Source of the DNA: Oscillospiraceae bacterium
GTDB lineage: Bacteria > Bacillota > Clostridia > UBA1381
NCBI GenBank assembly: GCA_022508725.1
Contig: JAFLUR010000111.1
Span: forward strand, 1 to 7,079
DNA: 7,079 nt
Direction: 5' to 3'
Shown here: one piece after another, positions 1 through 7,064 of the stretch
Position numbering within the stretch: the stretch's first letter is position 1
Layout of the letters: every line of letters starts with the position of its first letter
The notes under the pieces: model-generated
Seen by the model: only the letters and a program-made list of their open reading frames with translations
What the model was told of the DNA's origin: nothing
Database searches by the model: none
Program-made: the position numbers and the translations under genes

Positions 1-83
1 ATTTACAATATTTTAAAATTAACAAATGTGTCACGCATCATTGACTTTTATACATAATTTATAAAGAATTTTTCAAAAAACTG

Positions 84-112
84 TTGCAAATTGAAAATCG
101 ATGTGGTATAAT
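84..112 (+). promoter_or_regulatory. Sigma-A type promoter of the gatCAB-aspS operon
   Basis: The -35 element TTGCAA (84-89) and a perfect -10 element TATAAT (107-112) are separated by exactly 17 bases. A TG dinucleotide one base before the -10 (104-105) gives an extended -10. The start of transcription should lie near 118-120. No comparable promoter is seen between here and gatC, so this is the likely promoter of the operon. The upstream 83 bases are very AT-rich and contain no gene I can support. Confidence 0.85.
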
Positions 113-140
113 CAAGAAAAAAGATATTTGTTTACGGCAA

Positions 141-193
141 CGGCGCCGATCGGACTTTATATTTTTCAAAAGTCCGGCGGGCGTCGTTTTTTT
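141..193 (+). terminator. Leader intrinsic terminator / possible attenuator upstream of gatC
   Basis: A long hairpin runs from 141 to 186. Bases 141-147 pair with 180-186 (one G-U pair), 148 pairs with 178, 150 with 177 (G-U), and 151-158 pair perfectly with 169-176. That gives about 17 pairs with two single-base bulges (149 and 179) and a loop of about 10 bases. Seven T residues (187-193) follow immediately, the classic rho-independent layout. It lies only about 20 bases after the predicted start of transcription and 75 bases before gatC, so it should stop most transcripts from the promoter at 84-112 unless something relieves it. It could be an attenuator or the end of a small RNA of about 75 nt. 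It could also be the terminator of a gene left of the window. The structure is seen directly; the regulatory role is inferred. Confidence 0.75.
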
Positions 194-199
194 ATTGAT

Positions 200-243
200 A
201 AAAACCAAAAAAACAAAAAAAACAAAAAAACCGAAAAACCGAA
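200..243 (+). repeat. A-rich low-complexity leader tract
   Basis: Runs of A of lengths 5, 7, 8, 7, 5 and 3 are separated by one to three C or G bases, with single C interruptions at 214 and 223 and CC or CCG interruptions at 205, 231 and 239. The plus strand here has no T for more than 40 bases. The tract lies in the 5' untranslated leader between the terminator-like hairpin and the gatC ribosome binding site (AAAGGA, 251-256). An unstructured A-rich leader is a plausible ribosome standby or protein S1 contact region, and the tract is prone to slippage; both roles are inferred. Confidence 0.6.
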
Positions 244-267
244 ATTTGTGAAAGGAATGAAATAAAT

Positions 268-549
268 ATGTTCGATACTGAACTGACAAAATATTTGGCA
301 CGGCTTAGCAAGATCGAATTTACCGAGGACGAAATTACCGAAATGTCTTCGCAAATGACCGATATTATCAAGCTTATGGACACAGTCAAGGATTTTGACC
401 GCAATGAAAAAACATTTGCATTGGAAGCGGCGGCTTACACGGAACTCCGAAAGGATGAGGCGAGAGAGTCCTTTGAAACGGAAAAAATACTCAGAAACGC
501 AAAGCAGGTAAAGAATAACAGCTTTGTCGTTCCGAAGGTGGTGTCTTAA
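268..549 (+). CDS. gatC: Asp-tRNA(Asn)/Glu-tRNA(Gln) amidotransferase subunit C
   Basis: This is the small subunit of the heterotrimeric GatCAB amidotransferase, which converts mischarged Asp-tRNA(Asn) and Glu-tRNA(Gln) into Asn-tRNA(Asn) and Gln-tRNA(Gln). GatC has no catalytic site. It wraps around the GatA-GatB interface and stabilises the complex. The 93-residue length is normal. Family features seen are the N-terminal helix with ARLSKIEFTEDEI (11-23), the helix around MTDIIKLMDTV (30-40), the LRKDEARES segment (60-68) and the terminal VVPKVVS. The ATG at 268 follows AAAGGA (251-256) by 11 bases, and no in-frame start codon lies just upstream. It is the first gene of the operon, and its TAA shares one base with the gatA ATG (TAATG), so translational coupling is likely. 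Confidence 0.93.
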   Translation: MFDTELTKYLARLSKIEFTEDEITEMSSQMTDIIKLMDTVKDFDRNEKTFALEAAAYTELRKDEARESFETEKILRNAKQVKNNSFVVPKVVS

Positions 550-2000
550 TGAGTACGCAATTAAAAACGATAAAGGAACTCGGGGATATGCTCCGGGCAA
601 GGCAAATAAGCGCGGTCGAGCTTACGGAGGAATATCTTGCGAAAATATCCGGGAGCGACCGGAATATAAACAGCTATATTTCGGTATGCGCGGATGAAGC
701 GCGCGCGCAGGCGAAAGAGGCGCAGGATATGCTCGATTCGGGAAACGCATCGCCGCTTACGGGGATCCCGCTGAGCATAAAGGACAATATATGCACCGAG
801 GGCATAAAAACGACCTGCGCGTCAAAAATGCTTGAGGATTTTGTCCCGGTATACGATGCGACTGTTATACGGCGGCTGAAAAGCGACGGCGCGGTCATGC
901 TCGGCAAAACGAATATGGATGAATTTGCGATGGGCGGCTCGTCGCAGACCTCATATTTCGGCGGAGTGAAAAATCCGTTCGATACAAGCCGCGTTACCGG
1001 CGGTTCGTCGGGCGGCGCGGCGGCAAGCGTTGCCGGGGGAATGTGCGCGGGCGCTCTCGGCTCGGATACGGGCGGTTCGGTACGCCAGCCGGCGTCATTC
1101 TGCGGGGTAACGGGACTCAAACCGACCTACGGCGCGGTTTCGCGTTACGGTCTTATCGCGTTTGCCTCAAGCCTCGATCAGATAGGCGTGATCGCAAATT
1201 CGGCATGTGACTGCGGTATAATTCTGTCCCGGATAGCCGGATACGACGAAAATGACGGAACAAGCGCCAAAAATGCCGGTGATGATTATATTTCCGGAAT
1301 AGGAATGAGCGTAAAGGGCATAAAGATAGGTATTCCGGAGGAATTTTTCTCGGCCGGTACGGATGAGAATGTAAAAGAGTCGGTAACGGCGGCGGCGGAG
1401 TTTTATAAATCGGCGGGCGCGGAGCTTGTTTCGGTATCGATGCCGAGTCTTAAATACGCGGTACCGGCATATTATCTTATATCATCGGCGGAGGCGGCAA
1501 GCAATCTGTCGAGATATGACGGAATAAAATTCGGTTGGCGTTCGGATAAGGGAGACACATTCGGCGAGGTCATATCGAACACAAGGCGGGAGGGCTTCGG
1601 AGATGAAGTCAAGCGCCGCATACTGCTCGGAAATTACGCGTTGTCAAGCGGATATTACGACGCCTATTACAACAGCGCGTCAAGGATAAGAACAAGACTC
1701 CGGAAGGAGTACGACGAGATATTCGAAAAATGCGATTTTATAATAACCCCCACGGCGCCGACGACGGCATACAAAATCGGCTCGGTAGAAACCGATCCCG
1801 TTAAAATGTATCTTGCCGATATATGCACCGTAACGGTCAATATCGCGGGACTTCCGGCGATATCGACGCCGTGCGGATATGACGAAAACGGAATGCCCGT
1901 CGGAATGAGCATTATAGGAAAGACATTCGATGAAAAGGGCATTATCGCGCTGTGCGATGTATTTGAACGTAATTTTGACAGACGGGAGGCGCGGATATGA
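549..2000 (+). CDS. gatA: Asp-tRNA(Asn)/Glu-tRNA(Gln) amidotransferase subunit A (amidase)
   Basis: This is the glutaminase subunit of GatCAB. It hydrolyses glutamine and releases ammonia that is channelled to GatB. The 483-residue length is normal for the amidase-signature family. The Ser-cisSer-Lys triad is intact: Lys78 in GIPLSIKDN, the cis-Ser at Ser153 in the GGSSGG motif (151-156), and the nucleophile Ser177 in GSDTGGSVRQP (171-181). GKTNMDEFAMGGS (119-131) and the C-terminal NIAGLPAISTP and GMPVGMSIIG segments are also typical. The ATG overlaps the gatC stop by one base and is preceded by AAGGTGG at 535-541 within the end of gatC. The end overlaps gatB by four bases (ATGA). A cytoplasmic enzyme is expected, with no signal peptide or membrane segment. 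The assignment as GatA rather than another amidase is secured by the flanking gatC and gatB. Confidence 0.98.
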   Translation: MSTQLKTIKELGDMLRARQISAVELTEEYLAKISGSDRNINSYISVCADEARAQAKEAQDMLDSGNASPLTGIPLSIKDNICTEGIKTTCASKMLEDFVPVYDATVIRRLKSDGAVMLGKTNMDEFAMGGSSQTSYFGGVKNPFDTSRVTGGSSGGAAASVAGGMCAGALGSDTGGSVRQPASFCGVTGLKPTYGAVSRYGLIAFASSLDQIGVIANSACDCGIILSRIAGYDENDGTSAKNAGDDYISGIGMSVKGIKIGIPEEFFSAGTDENVKESVTAAAEFYKSAGAELVSVSMPSLKYAVPAYYLISSAEAASNLSRYDGIKFGWRSDKGDTFGEVISNTRREGFGDEVKRRILLGNYALSSGYYDAYYNSASRIRTRLRKEYDEIFEKCDFIITPTAPTTAYKIGSVETDPVKMYLADICTVTVNIAGLPAISTPCGYDENGMPVGMSIIGKTFDEKGIIALCDVFERNFDRREARI

Positions 2001-3421
2001 AATACCAAAGTGTGATAGGTCTTGAAATACACGCCGAGATGCTTACAAATTCAAAGGTTTTCTGTACCTGCTCCGCCGAATTCGGCGGCGCGGAGAACAG
2101 CAGGGTATGCCCGAGATGCTCGGGACTTCCCGGGACGCTGCCCGTATTTAACCGCGGCGCGGCTTATCTTGCGGCAAGGGCGGGATTCGCGCTGGAATGC
2201 ACGGTAAACAATTATTCGGCATTTGACAGAAAAAACTATTTTTATCCCGATCTCCCGAAGGCGTATCAGATAACGCAGTTTACCTATCCGATATGCACCG
2301 ACGGAAAAATAAATGTGGGCGGAAGGGATATAAGGATAAACCGTATACACATCGAAGAGGATGCCGGAAAGCTTGTGCATGACGATTATGAGGGAATATC
2401 GATGGCGGATTATAACCGCTGCGGTGTTCCGCTTATAGAAATAGTGACCGAGCCTGATATAAGAACGGCGGAGGAGGCGAGAGATTTCGTCGAACAAATT
2501 GCTTTGAGATTAAAATATGCGGGGGTATGCGATTCGAGGATGGAGCAGGGCTCTTTGCGCGTTGACGTGAATATATCGCTTATGCCTTACGGTTCCGATG
2601 TGTTCGGAACAAGAGCCGAGATAAAAAATCTCAACTCTCTCAAATCGATAGTCCGGGCGATAGAGTACGAAACGGAGCGTCAGAGCGAGATACTCGACAG
2701 GGGCGGCGAGGTTGTGCAGGAAACGCGCCGTTACAACGATAACCGCGGCATGACAAATTCTTTGAGATCAAAGGAGGAGGCGCACGATTACCGCTATTTC
2801 CCCGAGCCGGATATACCGCCGGTATTTCTCAGCGACGCGGAGATTGCGGAGATAAGAAATTCCATGCCCGAGATGCCCGGGAAAAGGCTTGAAAGATATA
2901 CAAACGAGTACGGGCTGCGGGAGGAGGACGCGCGGCTGCTGATTTCCGATAAATCGCTGTCGGATTTCTATGACGAGACCGTGAGGATATATCCGTCGTA
3001 TAAACCGGTAGCCAATCTTGTGCTGGTTGAGCTTTTAAGGCTGCTTAACGAGTCGGAAGCTTCCGCGGATAATCTGAAATTCACTCCGGACGCATTGGCG
3101 CGGACGGTCAAAATGGCGGATGAGGGCAGAATAAGCAAAAACGCGGCAAAGGATATATTGAAAATCCTGTTTTCGAGCGGCGGGGATCCGGTATATACAG
3201 CCGGGGAGCGGGGATTTATAATGAGCGACGATGAGGATGATCTTGCGGAAATAATAGATAAGGTCATATCCGAAAACAAAGACTCGGTCGAGAGCTACAA
3301 GGCCGGAAATCAAAAGGTATTCGGATTTCTTATGGGGCAGGTCGTCAGGGAAGCGGGAAAAAGCGCCAACCCGAAGCTTGCAAAGGATTTACTTATGAAA
3401 AAGATACGGGAGGTAAGATAG
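1997..3421 (+). CDS. gatB: Asp-tRNA(Asn)/Glu-tRNA(Gln) amidotransferase subunit B
   Basis: This subunit binds the mischarged tRNA, activates the side-chain carboxylate by ATP-dependent phosphorylation, and transfers ammonia coming from GatA. The 474-residue length is normal. The N-terminal GLEIHAEM (8-15) carries Glu10 and His12 of the kinase site. Cys23, Cys25, Cys38 and Cys41 form the expected zinc-binding set. The core motifs IHIEEDAGKL (117-126), DYNRCGVPLIEIVTEPD (138-154), EIKNLNS (208-214) and YRYFPEPD (265-272) are all present. The C-terminal YqeY-like tail domain ends with FLMGQVVREAGKSANPKLA (444-462), which in this family contacts the tRNA. The ATG at 1997 overlaps the gatA stop as ATGA and has a strong GGGAGG at 1984-1989, seven bases upstream. 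It abuts aspS with no spacer, and nothing suggests truncation. Confidence 0.98.
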   Translation: MKYQSVIGLEIHAEMLTNSKVFCTCSAEFGGAENSRVCPRCSGLPGTLPVFNRGAAYLAARAGFALECTVNNYSAFDRKNYFYPDLPKAYQITQFTYPICTDGKINVGGRDIRINRIHIEEDAGKLVHDDYEGISMADYNRCGVPLIEIVTEPDIRTAEEARDFVEQIALRLKYAGVCDSRMEQGSLRVDVNISLMPYGSDVFGTRAEIKNLNSLKSIVRAIEYETERQSEILDRGGEVVQETRRYNDNRGMTNSLRSKEEAHDYRYFPEPDIPPVFLSDAEIAEIRNSMPEMPGKRLERYTNEYGLREEDARLLISDKSLSDFYDETVRIYPSYKPVANLVLVELLRLLNESEASADNLKFTPDALARTVKMADEGRISKNAAKDILKILFSSGGDPVYTAGERGFIMSDDEDDLAEIIDKVISENKDSVESYKAGNQKVFGFLMGQVVREAGKSANPKLAKDLLMKKIREVR

Positions 3422-4732
3422 ATGCATATAATAAAAAATCAGCCTGTTTCGGAAGCTCTGACTGCCGATAAGCTGAGCAAGGCATGCGGCGGAAGCATAA
3501 CATTTTGCGCTTGTATCCACAAGATAAAAAAGATGAGCGGATTTGCGTTTGTAATTCTGCGCACGGGAAAATATATTTTGCAGTCGGTCTATTCCGAAGA
3601 TAAATGCGGAGGTAATATTTCGGATATTTCGGAGGGGTGTTATGTAAAGATAACGGGAGATGTGAATGAGGAAAAACGCGCGCCGCTCGGATATGAAATA
3701 ACGCTTGCCGATTTTACCGTTCTTTCGCGTCCGGCGGAGGATTATCCGCTTCATGTTTCGGCAAGAGAGCTCGGATGCACGATAGAAACAAAGCTCGAAT
3801 ATCGCTCGACCGCTCTGCGTAATCCGAAAGAGCGCGCGGTGTTTAAAATAAGCGAGGGTGTGTGCGAGGGGTTCAGACGGTTTTTGCTTAAAAACGATTT
3901 TACCGAAATTCACACCCCGAAGATAGTTTCGGCGGGCGCGGAGGGCGGCGCGAATATGTTTAGGCTGAAATATTTCGGCAAGGATGCGCTGCTTGCTCAG
4001 AGTCCGCAGTTTTATAAGCAGACCTGCGTCGCGTTTTTTGACAGAGTTTTTGAAATTGCGCCCGTATACCGCGCCGAAAAGCATAATTCCACGCGTCACC
4101 TCAATGAATATATAGGGCTTGATCTGGAGATGGGCTATATAGAGAGTATGCGCGACGTTATGATAACCGAAACAGAGCTTATACGGTATATATGCCGGTA
4201 TCTTAAAGAGAATTATTCTTATGAGCTTGAAATGTTCGCAAATCCCCTGCCCGATGTGGGGAATATTCCCGTGCTTACATTTTTCGAGGCGTTGGATATA
4301 CTGGAAAAACCGCATAATCAAGCCGATCTTGATCCGCAGGACGAGGTGAGGTTATGTGAGTATGTCAAAAAGGAATATGACAGCGAATTTGTGTTTGTGG
4401 AAAAATTTCCCGCGGCAAAAAGACCCGTTTACGCAAAAAATTCACCCGAGGACCCCAAGCTTGCGGAAAGCTTCGATCTTCTTTTCAGAGGTCTTGAAAT
4501 AACAACGGGCGGTCAGCGTATACATGATTATCATGAGCAGGTCGAAAAGATGAAAGCGTTCGGTACGGACCCGGAGGAGCTTTCGGTATATCTGCAGATA
4601 CATAAATACGGTATGCCGCCGCACGGGGGACTGGGAATAGGATTGGAAAGGCTGGTTATGAAGCTGCTTAATCTTGCGAACATAAGACAGGCGAGTATGT
4701 TCCCGAGAGATATAAATCATCTCGATCCGTAA
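3422..4732 (+). CDS. aspS: Archaeal-type, probably nondiscriminating aspartyl-tRNA synthetase (Asp-tRNA(Asp/Asn) ligase)
   Basis: This class II synthetase charges tRNA with aspartate. At 436 residues with no bacterial insertion (GAD) domain, it belongs to the short archaeal/AspRS2 type rather than the roughly 590-residue bacterial type. An N-terminal OB-fold anticodon-binding domain (about 1-105) has Phe43, Gln54 and Glu92 where anticodon-reading residues are expected. The catalytic domain has motif 1 around ITEIHTP-like 160-170, LAQSPQFYKQ (191-200), motif 2 with Arg217 in FEIAPVYRAEKHNSTRHLNE, GGQRIHDY (363-370), and motif 3 GLGIGLERL with Arg410. His33 and Pro88 fit the positions reported to mark nondiscriminating enzymes; this alignment was made from memory. 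Strong GGGAGG (3408-3413) lies eight bases before the ATG, which directly follows the gatB TAG. Co-operonic gatCAB supports a role in making Asp-tRNA(Asn). An AsnRS is the main alternative but fits the motif 3 region less well. Confidence 0.92.
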   Translation: MHIIKNQPVSEALTADKLSKACGGSITFCACIHKIKKMSGFAFVILRTGKYILQSVYSEDKCGGNISDISEGCYVKITGDVNEEKRAPLGYEITLADFTVLSRPAEDYPLHVSARELGCTIETKLEYRSTALRNPKERAVFKISEGVCEGFRRFLLKNDFTEIHTPKIVSAGAEGGANMFRLKYFGKDALLAQSPQFYKQTCVAFFDRVFEIAPVYRAEKHNSTRHLNEYIGLDLEMGYIESMRDVMITETELIRYICRYLKENYSYELEMFANPLPDVGNIPVLTFFEALDILEKPHNQADLDPQDEVRLCEYVKKEYDSEFVFVEKFPAAKRPVYAKNSPEDPKLAESFDLLFRGLEITTGGQRIHDYHEQVEKMKAFGTDPEELSVYLQIHKYGMPPHGGLGIGLERLVMKLLNLANIRQASMFPRDINHLDP

Positions 4733-4783
4733 AAAATTATTCCGCGCCGGCTTTATCGCGCGGCTGTGAAAGCCTTGATTTTT

Positions 4784-4829
4784 CCGGCGGGGATTTATGA
4801 GGAAATGCCGGTTTAATTTTATTTTTTAT
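4784..4829 (+). terminator. Probable terminator of the gatCAB-aspS operon
   Basis: CCGGC (4784-4788) pairs with GCCGG (4807-4811), and an inner ATTT (4793-4796) pairs with AAAT (4803-4806) around a six-base loop; four G residues bulge on the 5' side. A U-rich tail (4812-4829, TTTAATTTTATTTTTTA) follows. It lies 52 bases after the aspS stop and just before the -35 of the next promoter. The bulge weakens the stem. A GCCGG copy at 4746-4750 can compete for the same CCGGC, so the exact fold is uncertain. Confidence 0.5.
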
Positions 4830-4830
4830 A

Positions 4831-4859
4831 TTGATTTATCCGACGTTTCCGTATATAAT
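4831..4859 (+). promoter_or_regulatory. Sigma-A type promoter of glnN
   Basis: The -35 element TTGATT (4831-4836) and a perfect -10 element TATAAT (4854-4859) are separated by 17 bases. Transcription should start near 4866, giving a leader of about 59 nt. Its position after a probable terminator indicates that glnN is transcribed separately from the gat operon. Confidence 0.85.
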
Positions 4860-4886
4860 GGATAATGTGGTTTTAAAACATTTCCA
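4859..4886. promoter_or_regulatory. Operator-like imperfect dyad at the glnN transcription start
   Basis: TGGA-T-AATG (4859-4867) is mirrored by CATT-TCCA (4879-4886), with a one-base bulge in the left arm. At the centre lies the perfect 10-base palindrome GTTTTAAAAC (4870-4879). The dyad overlaps the last base of the -10 and the predicted start site, where a repressor would block transcription. It does not match the 17-base GlnR consensus TGTNA-N7-TNACA, because the TGT and ACA here are only nine bases apart. The symmetry is visible in the sequence; the regulatory function is a guess. Confidence 0.3.
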
Positions 4887-4924
4887 AATACTTAATCAAA
4901 CCAAAAATCAGGAGGAGTTTTATT

Positions 4925-7000
4925 ATGTCTATCACAGAAATTTTCGGAAGCAATGTGTTTAATCTTACGGTAATGAAGGAACGTCTGCCGAAGGACGTAT
5001 ACAAAGCAATAAAGAAAACAATAAATAACGGCACGGCGCTGGATCCCGAAATTGCGGATGTTGTTGCGAACGCAATGAAGGATTGGGCGATAGAAAAGGG
5101 CGCGACTCATTTTACGCATTGGTTTCAGCCCATGACGGGAATTACCGCGGAAAAGCATGATTCGTTTATCGCGCCAACCGATGACGGCAAGATAATTATG
5201 GAATTCTCCGGCAAAGAGCTTATCATGGGCGAGCCGGATGCGTCAAGCTTTCCGTCGGGGGGCTTGCGCGCAACATTCGAGGCGAGAGGCTATACAACAT
5301 GGGACCCCACCTCCTATGCCTTTATAAAGGACAGTACCCTTTGCATCCCGACGGCATTCTGCTCATATTCGGGCGAGGTGCTCGATAAGAAAACCCCGCT
5401 TCTGCGTTCCATGGAAGCGGTAAGCAAACAGGCGCTCAGAGTCCTCAGGCATTTCGGCTCGGACGCTACAAGAGTTATTTCCTATGTCGGACCGGAACAG
5501 GAATATTTTCTTACCGACAGCGAGCTTTATCATCAAAGAAAGGACCTTATCCTTACGGGAAGAACGCTTTTCGGAGCAAAGCCGGCAAAGGGTCAGGAGC
5601 TTGAGGATCATTATTTCGGCGTTATAAAAGAAAGAGTTTCGTCTTATATGAAAGAGCTTGATGAGGAGCTTTGGAAGCTGGGCGTGCTTGCAAAGACAAA
5701 GCATAACGAGGTCGCGCCGGCACAGCACGAGCTTGCGCCGATATTCTCAACGGCGAATATCGCGTCGGACCACAATCAGCTTACAATGGAAATCATGAAA
5801 AAGGTTGCCGAGCGTCATAATCTTGTCTGCCTGCTCCATGCGAAGCCGTTTGAGGGTATCAACGGCTCGGGTAAGCATAACAACTGGTCGATAGGCACGA
5901 ATACCGGCGAGAACCTTTTGAAGCCGGGCGACGATCCGATATCGAACAAGAAATTCCTTATATTCCTCTGCGCTACTATACGCGCCGTTCACAAATACGG
6001 CTATCAGCTCAGGCTTTCGGTCGCAACGGCGGGCAACGATCATCGTCTGGGCGCGAATGAGGCGCCGCCCGCCATCGTTTCGATGTTCCTCGGAGAACAG
6101 CTTGACGAGGTCATCCAAGCCATAAAGGCGGGAAAGACGAGTATAGACAAGAATGAGGAAAATATCGAAACGGGCGTTGATTCTCTGCCGGTCCTCAAAA
6201 AGGATGCGACAGACAGAAACAGAACATCGCCGTTCGCGTTTACCGGAAATAAATTCGAGTTCAGAATGCCGGGCTCGTCACAGTCTATTGCGGGTATCAA
6301 TATCGTTATCAACGCCATTGTTGCCGATGTTCTTTCGGAGTACGCGGACAGACTCGACAAGGCGGAGGATGTTGACGCCGAAATATGGAATATCATAAAG
6401 GATACCCTCAATGAGGATGAGGCTGTTATATTCAACGGCAACAACTATTCAGACGAGTGGGTGAAAGAGGCTGAAGAGAGAGGACTCCCGAACCTCAGGA
6501 CAACTGCGGACGCGCTGCCGCTGTTCAAGAGCGAGGAAAGCATAAAGCTCTATGAAAGACTCGGTATATTCACGCCGATAGAAACATCGTCGCGCTGCGA
6601 CATTATGCTTGAGGATTATGCAAAGGCTCTCCATATCGAGGCTCTTACAATGATCGACATGGCAAGCAGGGATATTCTGCCGGCTTGTATATCGTATGCG
6701 GCGTCGGTTGCGGAATCGGTTGCGTCACAGGAGGCGATCGGACTTTCGGTATCGAAGCAGAAAGCCGTTGCCAAGGAGATTTCGGAGCTTAACGAGGTTC
6801 TTATCGACAAAACAGACGCGCTTAGGAAGGCAATGGAGGGCGTGGGCAGCGACGATCCCGTCAAAGAAGCGGAATATTACAAGGATAACGTTATCCCGGC
6901 AATGGAGGCTCTGCGCGAGGTTGCCGATACGCTTGAAACAAAGGTGGATTCCGAATACTGGCCGATGCCTACATATACCGATCTGCTGTTCTATGCTTGA
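4925..7000 (+). CDS. glnN: Type III glutamine synthetase
   Basis: This enzyme makes glutamine from glutamate, ammonia and ATP in the cytoplasm. At 691 residues it matches the GSIII family (about 700) and not the roughly 440-470 residue GSI enzymes. The N-terminal GSIII domain includes [18 protein letters not shown] (65-82) and the family hallmark segment about 95-132 ([18 protein letters not shown], then [16 protein letters not shown]). The catalytic domain keeps the metal-binding and substrate-binding residues: Glu191 and Glu193 in GPEQEYF, Glu262 and Glu269 in NEVAPAQHE, His317 in GSGKHNNWS, the [11 protein letters not shown] loop (371-381), and Glu445 and Arg447 in FEFRMPG. The C-terminal helical extension ends with [15 protein letters not shown], typical of GSIII. 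AGGAGGAG (4910-4917) lies seven bases before the ATG. It has its own promoter. Its product glutamine is the amide donor for the upstream GatCAB, a sensible but not proven link. Confidence 0.97.
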   Translation: MSITEIFGSNVFNLTVMKERLPKDVYKAIKKTINNGTALDPEIADVVANAMKDWAIEKGATHFTHWFQPMTGITAEKHDSFIAPTDDGKIIMEFSGKELIMGEPDASSFPSGGLRATFEARGYTTWDPTSYAFIKDSTLCIPTAFCSYSGEVLDKKTPLLRSMEAVSKQALRVLRHFGSDATRVISYVGPEQEYFLTDSELYHQRKDLILTGRTLFGAKPAKGQELEDHYFGVIKERVSSYMKELDEELWKLGVLAKTKHNEVAPAQHELAPIFSTANIASDHNQLTMEIMKKVAERHNLVCLLHAKPFEGINGSGKHNNWSIGTNTGENLLKPGDDPISNKKFLIFLCATIRAVHKYGYQLRLSVATAGNDHRLGANEAPPAIVSMFLGEQLDEVIQAIKAGKTSIDKNEENIETGVDSLPVLKKDATDRNRTSPFAFTGNKFEFRMPGSSQSIAGINIVINAIVADVLSEYADRLDKAEDVDAEIWNIIKDTLNEDEAVIFNGNNYSDEWVKEAEERGLPNLRTTADALPLFKSEESIKLYERLGIFTPIETSSRCDIMLEDYAKALHIEALTMIDMASRDILPACISYAASVAESVASQEAIGLSVSKQKAVAKEISELNEVLIDKTDALRKAMEGVGSDDPVKEAEYYKDNVIPAMEALREVADTLETKVDSEYWPMPTYTDLLFYA

Positions 7001-7046
7001 TTGGGAAGAATAAAAGATTTGTAAGTAAGAGCCTGTTTGGTATTCC

Positions 7047-7064
7047 TCCAATCGTTGGATTTTT
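7047..7064 (+). terminator. Weak terminator-like hairpin after glnN
   Basis: TCCAA (7047-7051) pairs with TTGGA (7055-7059) around a three-base loop and is followed by five T residues. It lies 47 bases after the glnN stop. The stem is only five pairs with two G-C pairs, so it would be a poor terminator. The upstream TTGG (7037-7040) can compete for the same CCAA. The true end of the transcript may lie beyond the window. Confidence 0.3.

Noticed and set aside
41..65. TTGACT (41-46) with TATAAA (60-65) as a possible second promoter
   Set aside because: The spacer is only 13 bases, too short for a sigma-A promoter. The promoter at 84-112 is far better.
534..546. AAGGTGGTGTC resembling the T-box core GGGTGGNACC
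   Set aside because: It encodes the conserved PKVV end of GatC and supplies the gatA ribosome binding site. There is no stem I or antiterminator around it, and no T-box elements are present in the leader at 119-193 either.
166..600. Minus-strand open frames across the leader and gatC, including Phe-rich products
   Set aside because: The Phe runs come from the A-rich leader read backwards, and the rest is antisense to gatC, which has a good ribosome binding site and family motifs.
3389..4321. A 310-codon open frame on the minus strand opposite aspS
   Set aside because: It is antisense to a clearly recognised, motif-complete AspRS and shows no family motif. Its length is explained by the codon composition of the plus-strand gene.
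4866..4880. TGT...ACA half-sites near the glnN start as a GlnR operator
   Set aside because: The GlnR consensus needs 11 bases between TGT and ACA. Here there are nine, and the inner T and A positions do not fit.
6696..7013. A 105-codon plus-strand open frame rich in Arg overlapping the end of glnN
   Set aside because: It lies in another frame of an intact GSIII C-terminus, and its Arg-rich composition is typical of a shadow frame.
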